Positions 49,062 through 57,903 are shown, counted from the first letter of the stretch. The stretch: 64,000 nucleotides of DNA from Prevotella sp. P5-92 (GCF_002251245.1 NZ_NPJG01000007.1:124001-188000); one strand, 5' to 3'. Numbers and translations are program-made. The notes: generated by a model not told the origin, from the letters alone.

Positions 49062-49251
49062 ATTTGGGATGTTAAAGAAGAAGTTTCCTTGAGCGAATCG
49101 AAAAAAGGAAGTTATAAGGACGAATGTTCTAAACGCAGAAACTCCTTTACTGTAGCGAAAAGACTATTGTCTTTAACTTCCTTAACTTCCTTAACTTCTT
49201 TAACTTCCATAACTTCTTTATCTTCTTTAACTTCAAAAATGATTAAGATTT
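49062..49251. repeat. composite copy of the dispersed AACTTCCTT element between iorA and iorB
   Basis: A leftward copy (AAGAAGTTTCCTTGAGCGAA then CGAAAAAAGGAAGTTA) at about 49074-49115 is followed by a rightward one (AGCGAAAAGACTATTGTCTT then TAACTTCC) at 49153-49182. After that come about six imperfect copies of CTTTAACTTC up to 49235. No gene is seen; a frame reading LTSLTSLTS through it is an artefact of the repeats. Confidence 0.8.
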
Positions 49252-49830
49252 ATGAAAAAAGACATAATTTTATGCGGTGTGGGAGGACAAGGCATCCTCT
49301 CTATCGCCACCATCATAGGCGAAGCTGCCACAAAGGCAAACATCAACCTCAAACAGGCTGAGGTACACGGAATGAGTCAGCGTGGAGGCGACGTACAGTC
49401 AAACCTTCGCCTTTCTACCGACACCATCTACAGCGACCTCATCCCTCAGGGCGGAGCAGACGTGATCATCTCCATGGAACCCATGGAAGCACTGCGCTAT
49501 CTGCCTTACCTCGCCAAGGATGGCGTCATCGTCACCAGCAACAAACCTTTCGTCAACATACCCAACTATCCTGACAGCCAGCAGCTCTTCGACGAGCTCG
49601 CCGCCTTGCCCAACAAGGTTGTGATGCTCGATATCGAGGCAGTGGCAAAGGATTGCGGTTCGCCACGCTCTGCCAATGTTGTCCTGCTGGGCATGGCAGC
49701 GAAATATATTGAGATTCTGTCTTCTGAGGCTCTTCGTGATGCCGTTGCCACTATCTTCGCACGCAAGGGCGAGGCTGTGATAGAAGCTAACCTCAAGGCG
49801 TTTGACTTAGGAAATTCAGTTGACAAGTAA
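49252..49830 (+). CDS. iorB: indolepyruvate oxidoreductase, beta subunit
   Basis: A 192-residue subunit with the gamma-type 2-oxoacid oxidoreductase fold: ILCGVGGQGILSIATIIGEAA, KQAEVHGMSQRGGDVQSNLRL and IPQGGADVIISMEPMEALRYL are diagnostic of IorB. It works with IorA. The last three residues and stop (VDK, GTTGACAAGTAA) are part of the first unit of a 16-bp tandem array that starts at 49819, so the C-terminus has been shaped by the repeat. The gene is otherwise complete. Confidence 0.94.
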   Translation: MKKDIILCGVGGQGILSIATIIGEAATKANINLKQAEVHGMSQRGGDVQSNLRLSTDTIYSDLIPQGGADVIISMEPMEALRYLPYLAKDGVIVTSNKPFVNIPNYPDSQQLFDELAALPNKVVMLDIEAVAKDCGSPRSANVVLLGMAAKYIEILSSEALRDAVATIFARKGEAVIEANLKAFDLGNSVDK

Positions 49831-49986
49831 ACAAGTTGACAAGTAAACAAGTTGACAAGTAAACAAGTTGACAAGTAAACAAGTTGACAAGTAAACAAGT
49901 TGACAAGTAAACAAGTTGACAAGTTAATAGTTGACAATTGCAAAACAAATAAATTGTTTACTCGTCAACTTGTCAACTTGTCAACT
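49819..49986. repeat. 16-bp tandem array with inverted half, iorB-paaK gap
   Basis: Six perfect tandem copies of GTTGACAAGTAAACAA run from 49819 to 49914, followed by a degenerate seventh. After a 20-nt spacer, 49952-49986 carries the inverse motif (TTGTTTACTCGTCAACTTG and more GTCAACTTGTCAAC). Each unit is two related 8-mers, GTTGACAA and GTAAACAA. The two halves could form a long hairpin just before paaK. Confidence 0.95.
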
Positions 49987-49999
49987 ACAATATAAAACT

Positions 50000-51334
50000 A
50001 TGTATAGAAAAGTATTACCTGACTGGACATCAGAATATCTCGACCCTGAGCTGGAAACCATGTCGAGAGAGGAGATAGAAAAACTCCAGGTGGAACGATT
50101 GCGTGCCACCGTGAAGCATTGTATGAACAATCCCGTCTATCGTCAGCGACTGGAAGAGGCTGGTGTGACACCAGAGAGCATCACCTCAGTCGCCGACATC
50201 AGACGAATACCCTTTACCACGAAACAAGACCTTCGCGACAACTATCCCTTCGGCCTTGCTTCCGTACCGCTCAAGGAATGTGTGCGTCTGCACTCTTCCT
50301 CGGGCACCACTGGCAACCCAACCGTCATCCTGCATACGCAGAAAGACCTCGACGAATGGGCCAATCAGGTGGGACGCAACCTGTGGATGGTGGGACTTCG
50401 CCCCGACGACGTCTTCCAAAACTCATCGGGCTATGGCATGTTCACCGGCGGACTCGGCTTCCAGTATGGAGCCGAACGCATAGGCATGCTAACCATCCCC
50501 GCCGCGGCAGGCAACTCGCTGCGACAGATAAAGTTCATGACCGACTTCGGTACCACCGCCGTCCATGCCGTTCCGTCATACGTCACTCGTCTCCACGAGG
50601 TGATGCAAGAACAAGGCGTTGACCCACGGCGCGACACCAAACTGCGTGTGCTCGCCATCGGTGCCGAGCCACACTCCGAGGAACAGCGCAAGCGCATCGA
50701 AGAGATGATGGGCGTCAAGGCATACAACTCCTTCGGCATGTCGGAGATGTGCGGTCCTGGAGTGGGCTTCGAGTGTAAGGAACAAAACGGTCTCCACTTC
50801 TGGGAAGACTATTACATCGTAGAGATAGTCAATCCCGAAACTCTCGAACCAGTGCCCGACGGCGAGATAGGCGAACTGGTGCTCACCACGCTCTGCCGCG
50901 AAGCTATGCCACTGCTCAGATACCGCACTCGAGACCTCACTCGCGTCCTCGGACGCTCATGTCCTTGCGGTCGAAACCACGTGAGATTAGACCGTATGCG
51001 CGGCCGTTCTGACGATATGATGGTGCTCCGCGGAGTGAACATCTTCCCGATTCAGATAGAGAAGATACTTATGCAGTTCAAGGAACTTGCCAACAACTAT
51101 CTCATCACCCTTACCACCGACGACAACAACGACAACATGACTGTCGAAGTGGAACTCGAACAACTCTTCACCGACGACTATCTGCGTCTGACATCGTTGC
51201 AGAAACAGATAACTCGAGCCCTGAAAGACGAGATCCTGCTCACACCTATCGTAAAACTTGTGCCAAAGGGAACACTTCCCGTCAGCGAGGGAAAGGCTGT
51301 GAGAGTGGTGGATAAGCGTACAGTGTATAAATAA
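50000..51334 (+). CDS. paaK: phenylacetate--CoA ligase (AMP-forming), copy 1
   Basis: A 444-residue adenylate-forming enzyme making aryl-acetyl-CoA from free aryl acid, ATP and CoA. Seen: RRIPFTTKQDLRDNYPFGL, the P-loop-like LHSSSGTTGNPTV, NSSGYGMFTGGLGFQYGAE, FGMSEMCGPGVGFEC and the C-terminal GRSDDMMVLRGVNIFP. The ATG at 50000 was chosen because an in-frame extension to 49931 would be encoded by the inverted repeat. It is separated from iorB by the tandem array. A second copy is encoded 3.9 kb downstream. Confidence 0.94.
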   Translation: MYRKVLPDWTSEYLDPELETMSREEIEKLQVERLRATVKHCMNNPVYRQRLEEAGVTPESITSVADIRRIPFTTKQDLRDNYPFGLASVPLKECVRLHSSSGTTGNPTVILHTQKDLDEWANQVGRNLWMVGLRPDDVFQNSSGYGMFTGGLGFQYGAERIGMLTIPAAAGNSLRQIKFMTDFGTTAVHAVPSYVTRLHEVMQEQGVDPRRDTKLRVLAIGAEPHSEEQRKRIEEMMGVKAYNSFGMSEMCGPGVGFECKEQNGLHFWEDYYIVEIVNPETLEPVPDGEIGELVLTTLCREAMPLLRYRTRDLTRVLGRSCPCGRNHVRLDRMRGRSDDMMVLRGVNIFPIQIEKILMQFKELANNYLITLTTDDNNDNMTVEVELEQLFTDDYLRLTSLQKQITRALKDEILLTPIVKLVPKGTLPVSEGKAVRVVDKRTVYK

Positions 51335-51368
51335 TAAGTTGACAAGTTGACTAAAAAAACATATAACT

Positions 51369-51794
51369 ATGACAATAAAACAACTTTCAATCTTCATAGA
51401 GAACCGCAGCGGAGCCTTGCTGCAGATTCTTGAGATGTTGCGCGACAACGACATTAACATTGTGGTAAGCACGTTGGGCGATACCGACGGCTTTGGTATC
51501 TATCGTGTGATATGCAGCGACACGGAAAAGGCGTTTAAGATCCTGCGCGAGAAAAACATCTCCGCCACCATCTCCAACGTCTATGCCGTTCGCCTGCCAC
51601 ACAACAAGCCTGGCGCTGCCGCCGATGTGGTGGCGAAGGTAACCAAGGCTGGAGTAGGCATCAAATACATGTATTCGTTCATGTTTGGCGGCAATGGCAT
51701 CGTAGTCTTCCGAGCCGACAACAACGACAAGGCAGAAGAAGTGATGATGCTTGGAAAACTCGACTACTTAACCGAGAAAGATTTGAATAGCTAA
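51369..51794 (+). CDS. tandem ACT-domain protein
   Basis: A 141-residue cytoplasmic protein of two ACT domains. The first is KQLSIFIENRSGALLQILEMLRDNDINIVVSTLGD; the second is around RLPHNKPGAAADVVAKVTKAGVGIKYMYSF. ACT pairs bind amino acids and act as allosteric sensors. Its position directly behind PaaK and IOR genes suggests it senses an aromatic amino acid and modulates that pathway. The 34-nt gap from paaK contains one further copy of the GTTGACAAGTTGAC motif (51338-51351). Confidence 0.88.
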   Translation: MTIKQLSIFIENRSGALLQILEMLRDNDINIVVSTLGDTDGFGIYRVICSDTEKAFKILREKNISATISNVYAVRLPHNKPGAAADVVAKVTKAGVGIKYMYSFMFGGNGIVVFRADNNDKAEEVMMLGKLDYLTEKDLNS

Positions 51795-51856
51795 ACGATT
51801 TTCACAACTGAAGCAATTTGAACAACAAAAGAACTAACAAATGAATTGAATAACTA

Positions 51857-53035
51857 ATGAAAAAGACCTTTACACTTATTGCGGCGCTCATCGCGAGTGC
51901 CGCAATGGTCAAGGCCGAGACTGGTTGTCCGCCAAAGACCAACACAACAACCGAGTGCAACACAACAACCACAGAGTGCAATTCAACCACGGGGTGCAAT
52001 GCATCAGCAGTGACTAACACGACATTAGAAATCAAAGACCTTAGCTATTGGGCTAAAGCTGTGGCAGAACGAGTGAAAGTAACCGGTTATGCACAAGCTG
52101 GTTATACCGCCACAATGCCCGAGGGAGGAAAGAACACCAACACGTTCGACATGAAACGCGTGGTGCTGATGGTAGCAGCCAATATCACTCCGCAGTTCTA
52201 CGCCTTCTTCATGCACGAATTTAAGACGAAAGACATGCAGGAATACTATCTCGAATATCGTCCCGCCAAGGAGTTTAAGATGAGGTTCGGACAGTCGAAG
52301 ATAGAGCTGTCTATGGAAAACCCCATGTCGCCCACTGTACTTGAGAGCATCGGACCGATGGCGCAGAGCGTTTCGTGGCTCTGCGGTGCCGACCCACTGA
52401 TGGGCAATCCCTCAGGACGCGATATGGGACTGATGATCTATGGCGACCTCTTCAACGACCAGTTGCGCTACGTCCTCGAACTCGTCAACGGCGGACATAT
52501 CAACTCTTCCGACCTTGACAACAAGAAAAACCTCATCGCAAAACTCGAGTATCGCCCTGTCCCCAACTTCCGCCTGTCGGCATCCGGACAGTTAGGCTAT
52601 GGCACCGCAGTGGCTACCAGCCTGTATAACAATACCGTTGCCCTCGGCGAGACATACAAGCAGAACCGATATGCCGTGGGAGCAGAGTGGAAGTCGAAAC
52701 TCACAGGCAACGACTATCACAACCACCGCTGCATCATGGTGCGAGCTGAGATGCTCGGCGGCAAAGACGGAGGATGCAAGAGCTCAGGAGCTTACATCTC
52801 CACCGCCATTCCCGTTTATAAAGGTCTCGACATTGTGGCGATGGCCGACTATATGAACTATAACACCGATCTCGACCTGACGAAGACCAACCTCATGGCC
52901 GGCATTCAGTACTGGATATTCAAGAAATGCCGCCTCCAGGCACAATATACCTACAGTCTGCGCAACGACGCCATGAAAGCGCTGCAAGGCGACAATACCA
53001 GCATGATACAGACTCAGATTCAAGTGGCGTTTTGA
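51857..53035 (+). CDS. outer-membrane porin (OprO/OprP-like)
   Basis: A 392-residue beta-barrel protein. The signal peptide is residues 1-20 (KKTFTLIAALIASAAMVKA). Next comes an unusual Thr/Cys/Asn-rich linker (residues 21-56) with five cysteines in TECN/TGCN repeats. The barrel begins near RVKVTGYAQAGYTATMPEGG, and the last residues IQTQIQVAF end in phenylalanine, the usual outer-membrane insertion signal. The KEFKMRFGQSKIELSMENPMSP segment matches phosphate-selective-porin-type proteins. The position between the ACT and symporter genes suggests uptake of the cluster's substrate. Confidence 0.8.
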   Translation: MKKTFTLIAALIASAAMVKAETGCPPKTNTTTECNTTTTECNSTTGCNASAVTNTTLEIKDLSYWAKAVAERVKVTGYAQAGYTATMPEGGKNTNTFDMKRVVLMVAANITPQFYAFFMHEFKTKDMQEYYLEYRPAKEFKMRFGQSKIELSMENPMSPTVLESIGPMAQSVSWLCGADPLMGNPSGRDMGLMIYGDLFNDQLRYVLELVNGGHINSSDLDNKKNLIAKLEYRPVPNFRLSASGQLGYGTAVATSLYNNTVALGETYKQNRYAVGAEWKSKLTGNDYHNHRCIMVRAEMLGGKDGGCKSSGAYISTAIPVYKGLDIVAMADYMNYNTDLDLTKTNLMAGIQYWIFKKCRLQAQYTYSLRNDAMKALQGDNTSMIQTQIQVAF

Positions 53036-53055
53036 AGAATAATTAAGGATATATA

Positions 53056-53117
53056 CTATTGTCTTTAACTTCCTTTTTTCGCTTCGCTCAAGGAAACTTC
53101 TTACTTAACTTCCCAAA
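53056..53117. repeat. full copy of the dispersed palindromic element
   Basis: The segment begins ACTATTGTCTTTAACTTCC, continues through TTTTCGCTTCGCTC and ends AAGGAAACTTC, then TTAACTTCCCAAAT. The inner part folds: AACTTCCTT pairs with AAGGAAACTT around a TTTTCGCTTCGCTC loop. It lies between the porin and symporter genes. Confidence 0.85.
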
Positions 53118-53135
53118 TAAAAAAAAAATAAAGTT

Positions 53136-54695
53136 ATGTTTATAAAGATATTATTGACAATAATATTCCTCTGCATCACAGTGGCAGTGGGAATATACTC
53201 ACGCAAGCAGGCAAAGTCGGTCGATGGCTTCGTACTTGGCGGACGCTCAGTAGGTCCGTGGCTCACTGCCTTCGCTTACGGCACATCATATTTCTCGGCA
53301 GTGGTCTTCGTGGGCTACGCCGGACAGTTCGGATGGAAATACGGCCTGTCGGCATCATGGATCGGCGTGGGCAACGCCGTCATCGGTTCGCTGTTGGCAT
53401 GGATTATCCTCGGTCGCCGCACAAAGCTCATGACCCAACACATCCAAAGCCGCACCATGCCCGACTTCTTCGGCACTCGCTATGCCGACGAGTGGCTGCG
53501 TGTGGTAGCGTCGGTCATTGCCTTCGTCTTCCTTATCCCCTATACAGCAGGCGTGTATATGGGCATATCAAAACTCTTCGAGATGGGATTCGGCATACCT
53601 TATACCTATTGTGCCATCATCATGGCCATGCTCACCGCCGTGTATGTCATCCTCGGTGGATATAAGGCCACAGCCATCAACGACTTCATCCAGGGCATCA
53701 TCATGCTCTTCGGCATCACCACAGTCATTGCCGTGGTGCTCAACAGCCAGGGCGGACTCATCGAGGCTGTGAGTAAGATGGGTGAGGCAGTGCCAACGGC
53801 TCACGACCTCGACGACAAGTCGGGACTCTTTGCCCACTTCCAGCCAGGCGACTTCGCCTCGTGGTTTGGTCCAGCTCCGCTGAGTCTGCTCGGCGTGGTA
53901 GTGCTCACCTCGCTCGGCACATGGGGACTGCCTCAGATGGTGGGCAAGTTCTATTCCATCACCGACGAGTCGGCCATTCGCCGCGGTACGATCATCTCCA
54001 CCGTCTTTGCGCTGATAGTGGCAGGCGGATGTTATTTCCTTGGCAGCTTCGGCCGTCTCTTCCCCGAACCTCTTTATAGCGTAGAGAAACATAAGTATGC
54101 CTACGACAGCATCGTGCCGTCGATGCTCGAGACTTTACCCGACGTGCTCATCGCCCTCGTCGTGCTGCTGGTGCTCTCAGCGTCTATGTCCACCTTGGCG
54201 TCGCTCGTGCTCACCTCTTCCTCCACCATGACCCTCGACCTTATCTATCGCGACAAGAAGTCTGTCGAAGGCGAGGTGGAAGGCGGCGAGATTGACGATG
54301 TCGTTGCAGAGAAGATCGAGCGCCGCAAGGTGGTGGTGATGCGAGTGCTCATAGTGTTCTTCATCGCCCTCTCGCTGATGATAGCACTCAATCCGCCGCA
54401 GTTCATCGCCCAGCTCATGGGCATCTCGTGGGGAGCGTTGGCTGGAGCCTTCCTCGCCCCGTTCATGCTCGGCCTCTACTGGAAGGGCGTCACACGCCTT
54501 GCCGTATGGGCTTGCTTCGTGTGGGGTGTGGGACTCACCGTGGTCAATATGATGCTCGGCAATGCGCTGATGAATCCCATCGACTGTGGCGCAGTGGCCA
54601 TGGTAGGCGGCTTCGTCGTGGTGTTTGTGGTCAGTCTTGTCACTCCGAAGATGAATAGACAGAGCGTTGAAAACATATTTAAGTGCTATGAATAA
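53136..54695 (+). CDS. sodium:solute symporter (SSS family)
   Basis: A 519-residue inner-membrane transporter with about thirteen helices. SSS family segments seen are SVDGFVLGGRSVGPWLTAFAYG, SYFSAVVFVGYAGQFGWKYG, GGYKATAINDFIQGIIML and LGTWGLPQMVGKFYSI. It resembles PutP-like carriers; the substrate could be an amino acid or a carboxylate. Location between the outer-membrane porin and PaaI/PaaK genes makes an arylacetate or aromatic amino acid a reasonable guess. The stop codon overlaps the PaaI start. Confidence 0.92.
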   Translation: MFIKILLTIIFLCITVAVGIYSRKQAKSVDGFVLGGRSVGPWLTAFAYGTSYFSAVVFVGYAGQFGWKYGLSASWIGVGNAVIGSLLAWIILGRRTKLMTQHIQSRTMPDFFGTRYADEWLRVVASVIAFVFLIPYTAGVYMGISKLFEMGFGIPYTYCAIIMAMLTAVYVILGGYKATAINDFIQGIIMLFGITTVIAVVLNSQGGLIEAVSKMGEAVPTAHDLDDKSGLFAHFQPGDFASWFGPAPLSLLGVVVLTSLGTWGLPQMVGKFYSITDESAIRRGTIISTVFALIVAGGCYFLGSFGRLFPEPLYSVEKHKYAYDSIVPSMLETLPDVLIALVVLLVLSASMSTLASLVLTSSSTMTLDLIYRDKKSVEGEVEGGEIDDVVAEKIERRKVVVMRVLIVFFIALSLMIALNPPQFIAQLMGISWGALAGAFLAPFMLGLYWKGVTRLAVWACFVWGVGLTVVNMMLGNALMNPIDCGAVAMVGGFVVVFVVSLVTPKMNRQSVENIFKCYE

Positions 54696-55098
54696 GTTAA
54701 AGGATTTTCTGAATGAAGGCGACCGCTTTGCCGCCGACAACGGCATGCAGCTCACTGAGGTGCGCGAGGGATATGCTCGCGCCGAGATGGTCGTCACACG
54801 TCATCATCTCAATGCCGCCGGCGTATGTCAGGGTGGGGCGTATTTCACCCTTGCCGACCTTGCCTTCGCCGCCGTCACCAATTCGCACGGCAATATTACT
54901 CTCGGCATACAGAACTCCATCTCCTTCCTCCAGTCGGCCCACGAGGGCGACACACTCATTGCCGAGGCGGAGGAGACGTTCAACCATCATCGTCTGCCCT
55001 TCTGCGAGATACGGGTAAAGAACCAGCGTGGCGAACTCGTATGCATCGTCACGGGGTCGGCGTATAGGACAAGTAAGGAATGGAAAAATAATCAATAA
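54688..55098 (+). CDS. PaaI-like hotdog-fold thioesterase
   Basis: A 136-residue enzyme with the hotdog motif HLNAAGVCQGGAYFTLADLAFAAVTNSHG, whose acidic residue in the ADLAF helix is catalytic in PaaI. It hydrolyses aryl-acyl-CoA thioesters, so it could recover CoA if arylacetyl-CoA accumulates. The ATG at 54688 overlaps the symporter's stop codon by 8 nt and is preferred over an in-frame start at 54667. Confidence 0.88.
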   Translation: MNKLKDFLNEGDRFAADNGMQLTEVREGYARAEMVVTRHHLNAAGVCQGGAYFTLADLAFAAVTNSHGNITLGIQNSISFLQSAHEGDTLIAEAEETFNHHRLPFCEIRVKNQRGELVCIVTGSAYRTSKEWKNNQ

Positions 55099-55101
55099 CT
55101 C

Positions 55102-55148
55102 AACTTCCTTTTTTCGCTTCGCTCAAGGAAACTTCTTCTTTAACTTCT
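55102..55148. repeat. copy of the dispersed palindromic element
   Basis: AACTTCCTTTTTTCGCTTCG followed by CTCAAGGAAACTTCTTC and TTTAACTTC is nearly identical to the core at 53069-53107. It lies in the 102-nt gap between the PaaI and second PaaK genes. Confidence 0.85.
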
Positions 55149-55200
55149 GATTGTTGAGTAGATGCGAAACTTAAATTAGAAATATTAAAGATATACAACT

Positions 55201-56505
55201 ATGATTTTAAACAGAGCAATGGAATGCATGGACCGCGAGTCCATGAGAAAACTACAGTCAGAGCGACTGATCGAGACAGTGAAAAGATGTTACGAGAAGG
55301 TGCCCTTCTATCGCCGTAAGATGGACAAGATGGGCATCAAACCAGAAGATATCAGGTCGATAGACGATATCCACAGGCTGCCATTCACCACGAAGCACGA
55401 CCTGCGCGACGAATATCCCTTCGGACTGCAGGCAGTGCCACAGAGCGAGGTGGTGCGCATCCACGCCTCCTCAGGCACAACAGGAAAACCCGTCGTAGGC
55501 ACTTACACCAAAAACGACCTCGCCATGTGGGCTGAAGGTGCTGCTCGAGTCATGGCAGCCTCAGGCGTCACCAAGGGCGACATCGTACAGGTGAGCTACG
55601 GCTACGGACTCTTCACCGGAGGTCTTGGTGCCCACGATGCTGCCGGACTGCTCGGTGCAGTCCAGCTGCCCACGTCGGCAGGCAACTCCGAGAAGCAGAT
55701 CATGCTCATGAAAGACTTCGGCTCCACCGTCCTCTGCTGTACTCCTTCCTATGCCTTGCATCTTGCCGAGGTGATCGAGAAGAGCGAGACAGTGAAGAAG
55801 GAAGACCTGAAACTCAAGGTGGGATTCTTTGGCGCCGAACCGTGGACCGAGGGTATGCGCAAGGAACTCCAGGAGCGACTCGGCATAAAGGCCATCGACA
55901 TCTACGGACTCACCGAGATGTGCGGACCGGGTGTCGGCGGCGAGTGTGAATACCAGAATGGCACACACCTCTGGGAAGATCTCTTCTATCCCGAGATCAT
56001 CAATCCCGACACACTCGAACCATGCGAGCCGGGCGAATTCGGCGAACTCGTCTTCACCTCGCTCTGCAAGGAGGCAATGCCTATCCTCCGCTACCGCACC
56101 CGCGACCTCACACGACTCATCTACGATAAGTGCGAGTGTGGACGTACGGCAGTGCGCATGGACCGCATCCTCGGCCGCTCAGACGACATGATGATCATCC
56201 GTGGCGTCAACGTGTTCCCAAGTCAGATAGAGACATGCCTCACCGAGTTCCCTGCATTCACCGCACAGTATTTCATCACCGTTGACCGTAAGAACAATGA
56301 GGACACCTTCGACCTCGACGTCGAACTGCGCAGCGAGTATTTCTCGCCCAACCCGTCGAAGCAGATGCCTTACATCAAACCGCTCTACGACCGCATCGTG
56401 TCAATGGTAGGCATCAAGCCAAACATCCATATCAAGGAGCCAGGGGCTATCCAGCGCTCCATCGGCAAGGCAAAACACGTAAACGACAAGAGAAAATTCC
56501 AATAA
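55201..56505 (+). CDS. phenylacetate--CoA ligase (AMP-forming), copy 2
   Basis: A 434-residue paralogue of the ligase at 50000. Blocks: HRLPFTTKHDLRDEYPFGL, IHASSGTTGKPVVGTYT, SYGYGLFTGGLGAHDAA, YGLTEMCGPGVGGECEYQ and GRSDDMMIIRGVNVFPSQIE. The most visible differences from copy 1 are in the substrate-pocket region after TGGLG (HDAAGLLGAVQLPTS against QYGAERIGMLTIPAA), so the two probably prefer different aryl acids, for example phenylacetate and indoleacetate or hydroxyphenylacetate. Confidence 0.93.
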   Translation: MILNRAMECMDRESMRKLQSERLIETVKRCYEKVPFYRRKMDKMGIKPEDIRSIDDIHRLPFTTKHDLRDEYPFGLQAVPQSEVVRIHASSGTTGKPVVGTYTKNDLAMWAEGAARVMAASGVTKGDIVQVSYGYGLFTGGLGAHDAAGLLGAVQLPTSAGNSEKQIMLMKDFGSTVLCCTPSYALHLAEVIEKSETVKKEDLKLKVGFFGAEPWTEGMRKELQERLGIKAIDIYGLTEMCGPGVGGECEYQNGTHLWEDLFYPEIINPDTLEPCEPGEFGELVFTSLCKEAMPILRYRTRDLTRLIYDKCECGRTAVRMDRILGRSDDMMIIRGVNVFPSQIETCLTEFPAFTAQYFITVDRKNNEDTFDLDVELRSEYFSPNPSKQMPYIKPLYDRIVSMVGIKPNIHIKEPGAIQRSIGKAKHVNDKRKFQ

Positions 56506-56514
56506 TATTTATAA

Positions 56515-56569
56515 GTCAACTCGTCAACTTGTAAACTCGTTAACTTGTCAACTCGTTAACTTGTCAACA
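56515..56569. repeat. GTCAACTTGT repeat block before the aminotransferase gene
   Basis: Five or so imperfect 8-mer units (GTCAACTC, GTCAACTT, GTAAACTC, GTTAACTT) in the same orientation as the inverted half of the array at 49952. It fills the 81-nt gap after the second PaaK gene. Confidence 0.85.
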
Positions 56570-56586
56570 AAAAAAAAGAATTAATA

Positions 56587-57903
56587 ATGAATACACCATT
56601 GAATTATGATATAGTCACCGAGGCCATCGAACAGATGGGCCTTGGCGACTTTTCGCAAGCCACCATCCGCGACATCCAAAGCCTGTCGCGCATATTGGAG
56701 GAAAAGACCGGCGAACCTGTGATACATCTTGAGATGGGCGTTCCCGGACTAAAACCCTCAGACATAGCCATGCGAGCCGAACAGGAGGCTCTCGCCAATG
56801 GATGCGCCACCATCTATCCGCCTAACGGCGGCATACCACGCATAAAGAATGCAGCGTCAGAATTTGTAAAGGCATTCATCGGAGTGGATATCGACCCCCT
56901 CTGCTGCATACCCACAACAGGCTCCATGCAAGGCACCTTCGCCGCCTTCACCATCTGGCATCATGCCTTCACAGCCAACGAGAAGGGCGAGCCCACCGTC
57001 CTCTTCATCAATCCCGGCTTCCCGGTGCAGACCACCCAGTGCGACGTCATCGGCATCCGCCATATAGGTCTCGACGTCCACAGCTATCGTGGCGACGACC
57101 TCATAGCTAAGATCGAGGAGATAGTACAGCAGGAAAACATCTGCGGCATCGTCTATAGCAACCCCAACAACCCTTCGTGGGTGTGCTTCAACGAACAAGA
57201 ACTGGAAGGCATAGGCCGCCTCGCCACTGAGTACGACTTCATCGTGCTCGAAGACCTCGCATATTTCGCCATGGACTTCCGCCGCGACCTCTCGCATCCC
57301 TATCAAGAGCCTTATCAAGCCACTGTGGCACGATATACCGACAACTACATGCTCTCCGTCTCAGGATCGAAGGCGTTCTCCTATGCCGGACAGCGCATCG
57401 GCGTGAGCTGCATAAGCAACAAGCTCTACCATCGTGTATTTGCACCACTGCAAGAACATTTCGGGGTGGGAGAGTATGGCAACTTCTTCGCCAACAGACT
57501 CATGTACACCTTCTCCAGCGGCACCACCCACAGCGTACAACACGCCATGGCGGCACTCATGGAGGCGGCCTCGAGTGGAGCATATAACTTCCTCGACGAC
57601 GTGCGCGAATACGGACGACGTGCACGGTATATGAAGGACGTGCTCCTCGCCAACGGCTTCTATCTTGTCTATGACAACGACATGGGCGCACCCCTTGCCG
57701 ACGGCTTCTACTTCACCGTGCAATATCCCGGCATGAACGACCTCGAGCTCACTCGCGCCCTGATGTACTACGGCATCGCCGTCTATCCGCTCGACACCAT
57801 GGGCTCAACTCAACAAGGAGTGCGCATCTGTACCTCCTTCTTCTCTGACAACCTCCGCGACCTCTTCCGCGAGCGCATAGAGGCGTTTAAAAAAAATAAT
57901 TGA
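56587..57903 (+). CDS. PLP-dependent aminotransferase, class I/II
   Basis: A 438-residue fold-type I enzyme. Seen: IYPPNGGIPRIKNAASEFVKAF near the N-terminus, SNPNNPSWVCFNEQEL (the NPNNP motif), VLEDLAYFAMDF with the pyridine-binding Asp region, and the Schiff-base lysine in SVSGSKAFSYAGQRIGV. The last block GVRICTSFFSDN holds the carboxylate-binding arginine. With IorAB and PaaK around it, an aromatic amino acid aminotransferase role is the natural inference. Its stop codon lies within the terminator hairpin that follows. Confidence 0.88.
   Translation: MNTPLNYDIVTEAIEQMGLGDFSQATIRDIQSLSRILEEKTGEPVIHLEMGVPGLKPSDIAMRAEQEALANGCATIYPPNGGIPRIKNAASEFVKAFIGVDIDPLCCIPTTGSMQGTFAAFTIWHHAFTANEKGEPTVLFINPGFPVQTTQCDVIGIRHIGLDVHSYRGDDLIAKIEEIVQQENICGIVYSNPNNPSWVCFNEQELEGIGRLATEYDFIVLEDLAYFAMDFRRDLSHPYQEPYQATVARYTDNYMLSVSGSKAFSYAGQRIGVSCISNKLYHRVFAPLQEHFGVGEYGNFFANRLMYTFSSGTTHSVQHAMAALMEAASSGAYNFLDDVREYGRRARYMKDVLLANGFYLVYDNDMGAPLADGFYFTVQYPGMNDLELTRALMYYGIAVYPLDTMGSTQQGVRICTSFFSDNLRDLFRERIEAFKKNN

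Noticed and set aside
49089..49361. Open frame encoding an LTSLTSLTS-type peptide between iorA and iorB
   Set aside because: It is produced by CTTTAACTTC repeats and runs out of frame into iorB; no sign of selection on the peptide.
49819..49986. Possible CRISPR array
   Set aside because: The 16-bp units are contiguous with no unique spacers and no cas genes are near, so it is a tandem repeat.
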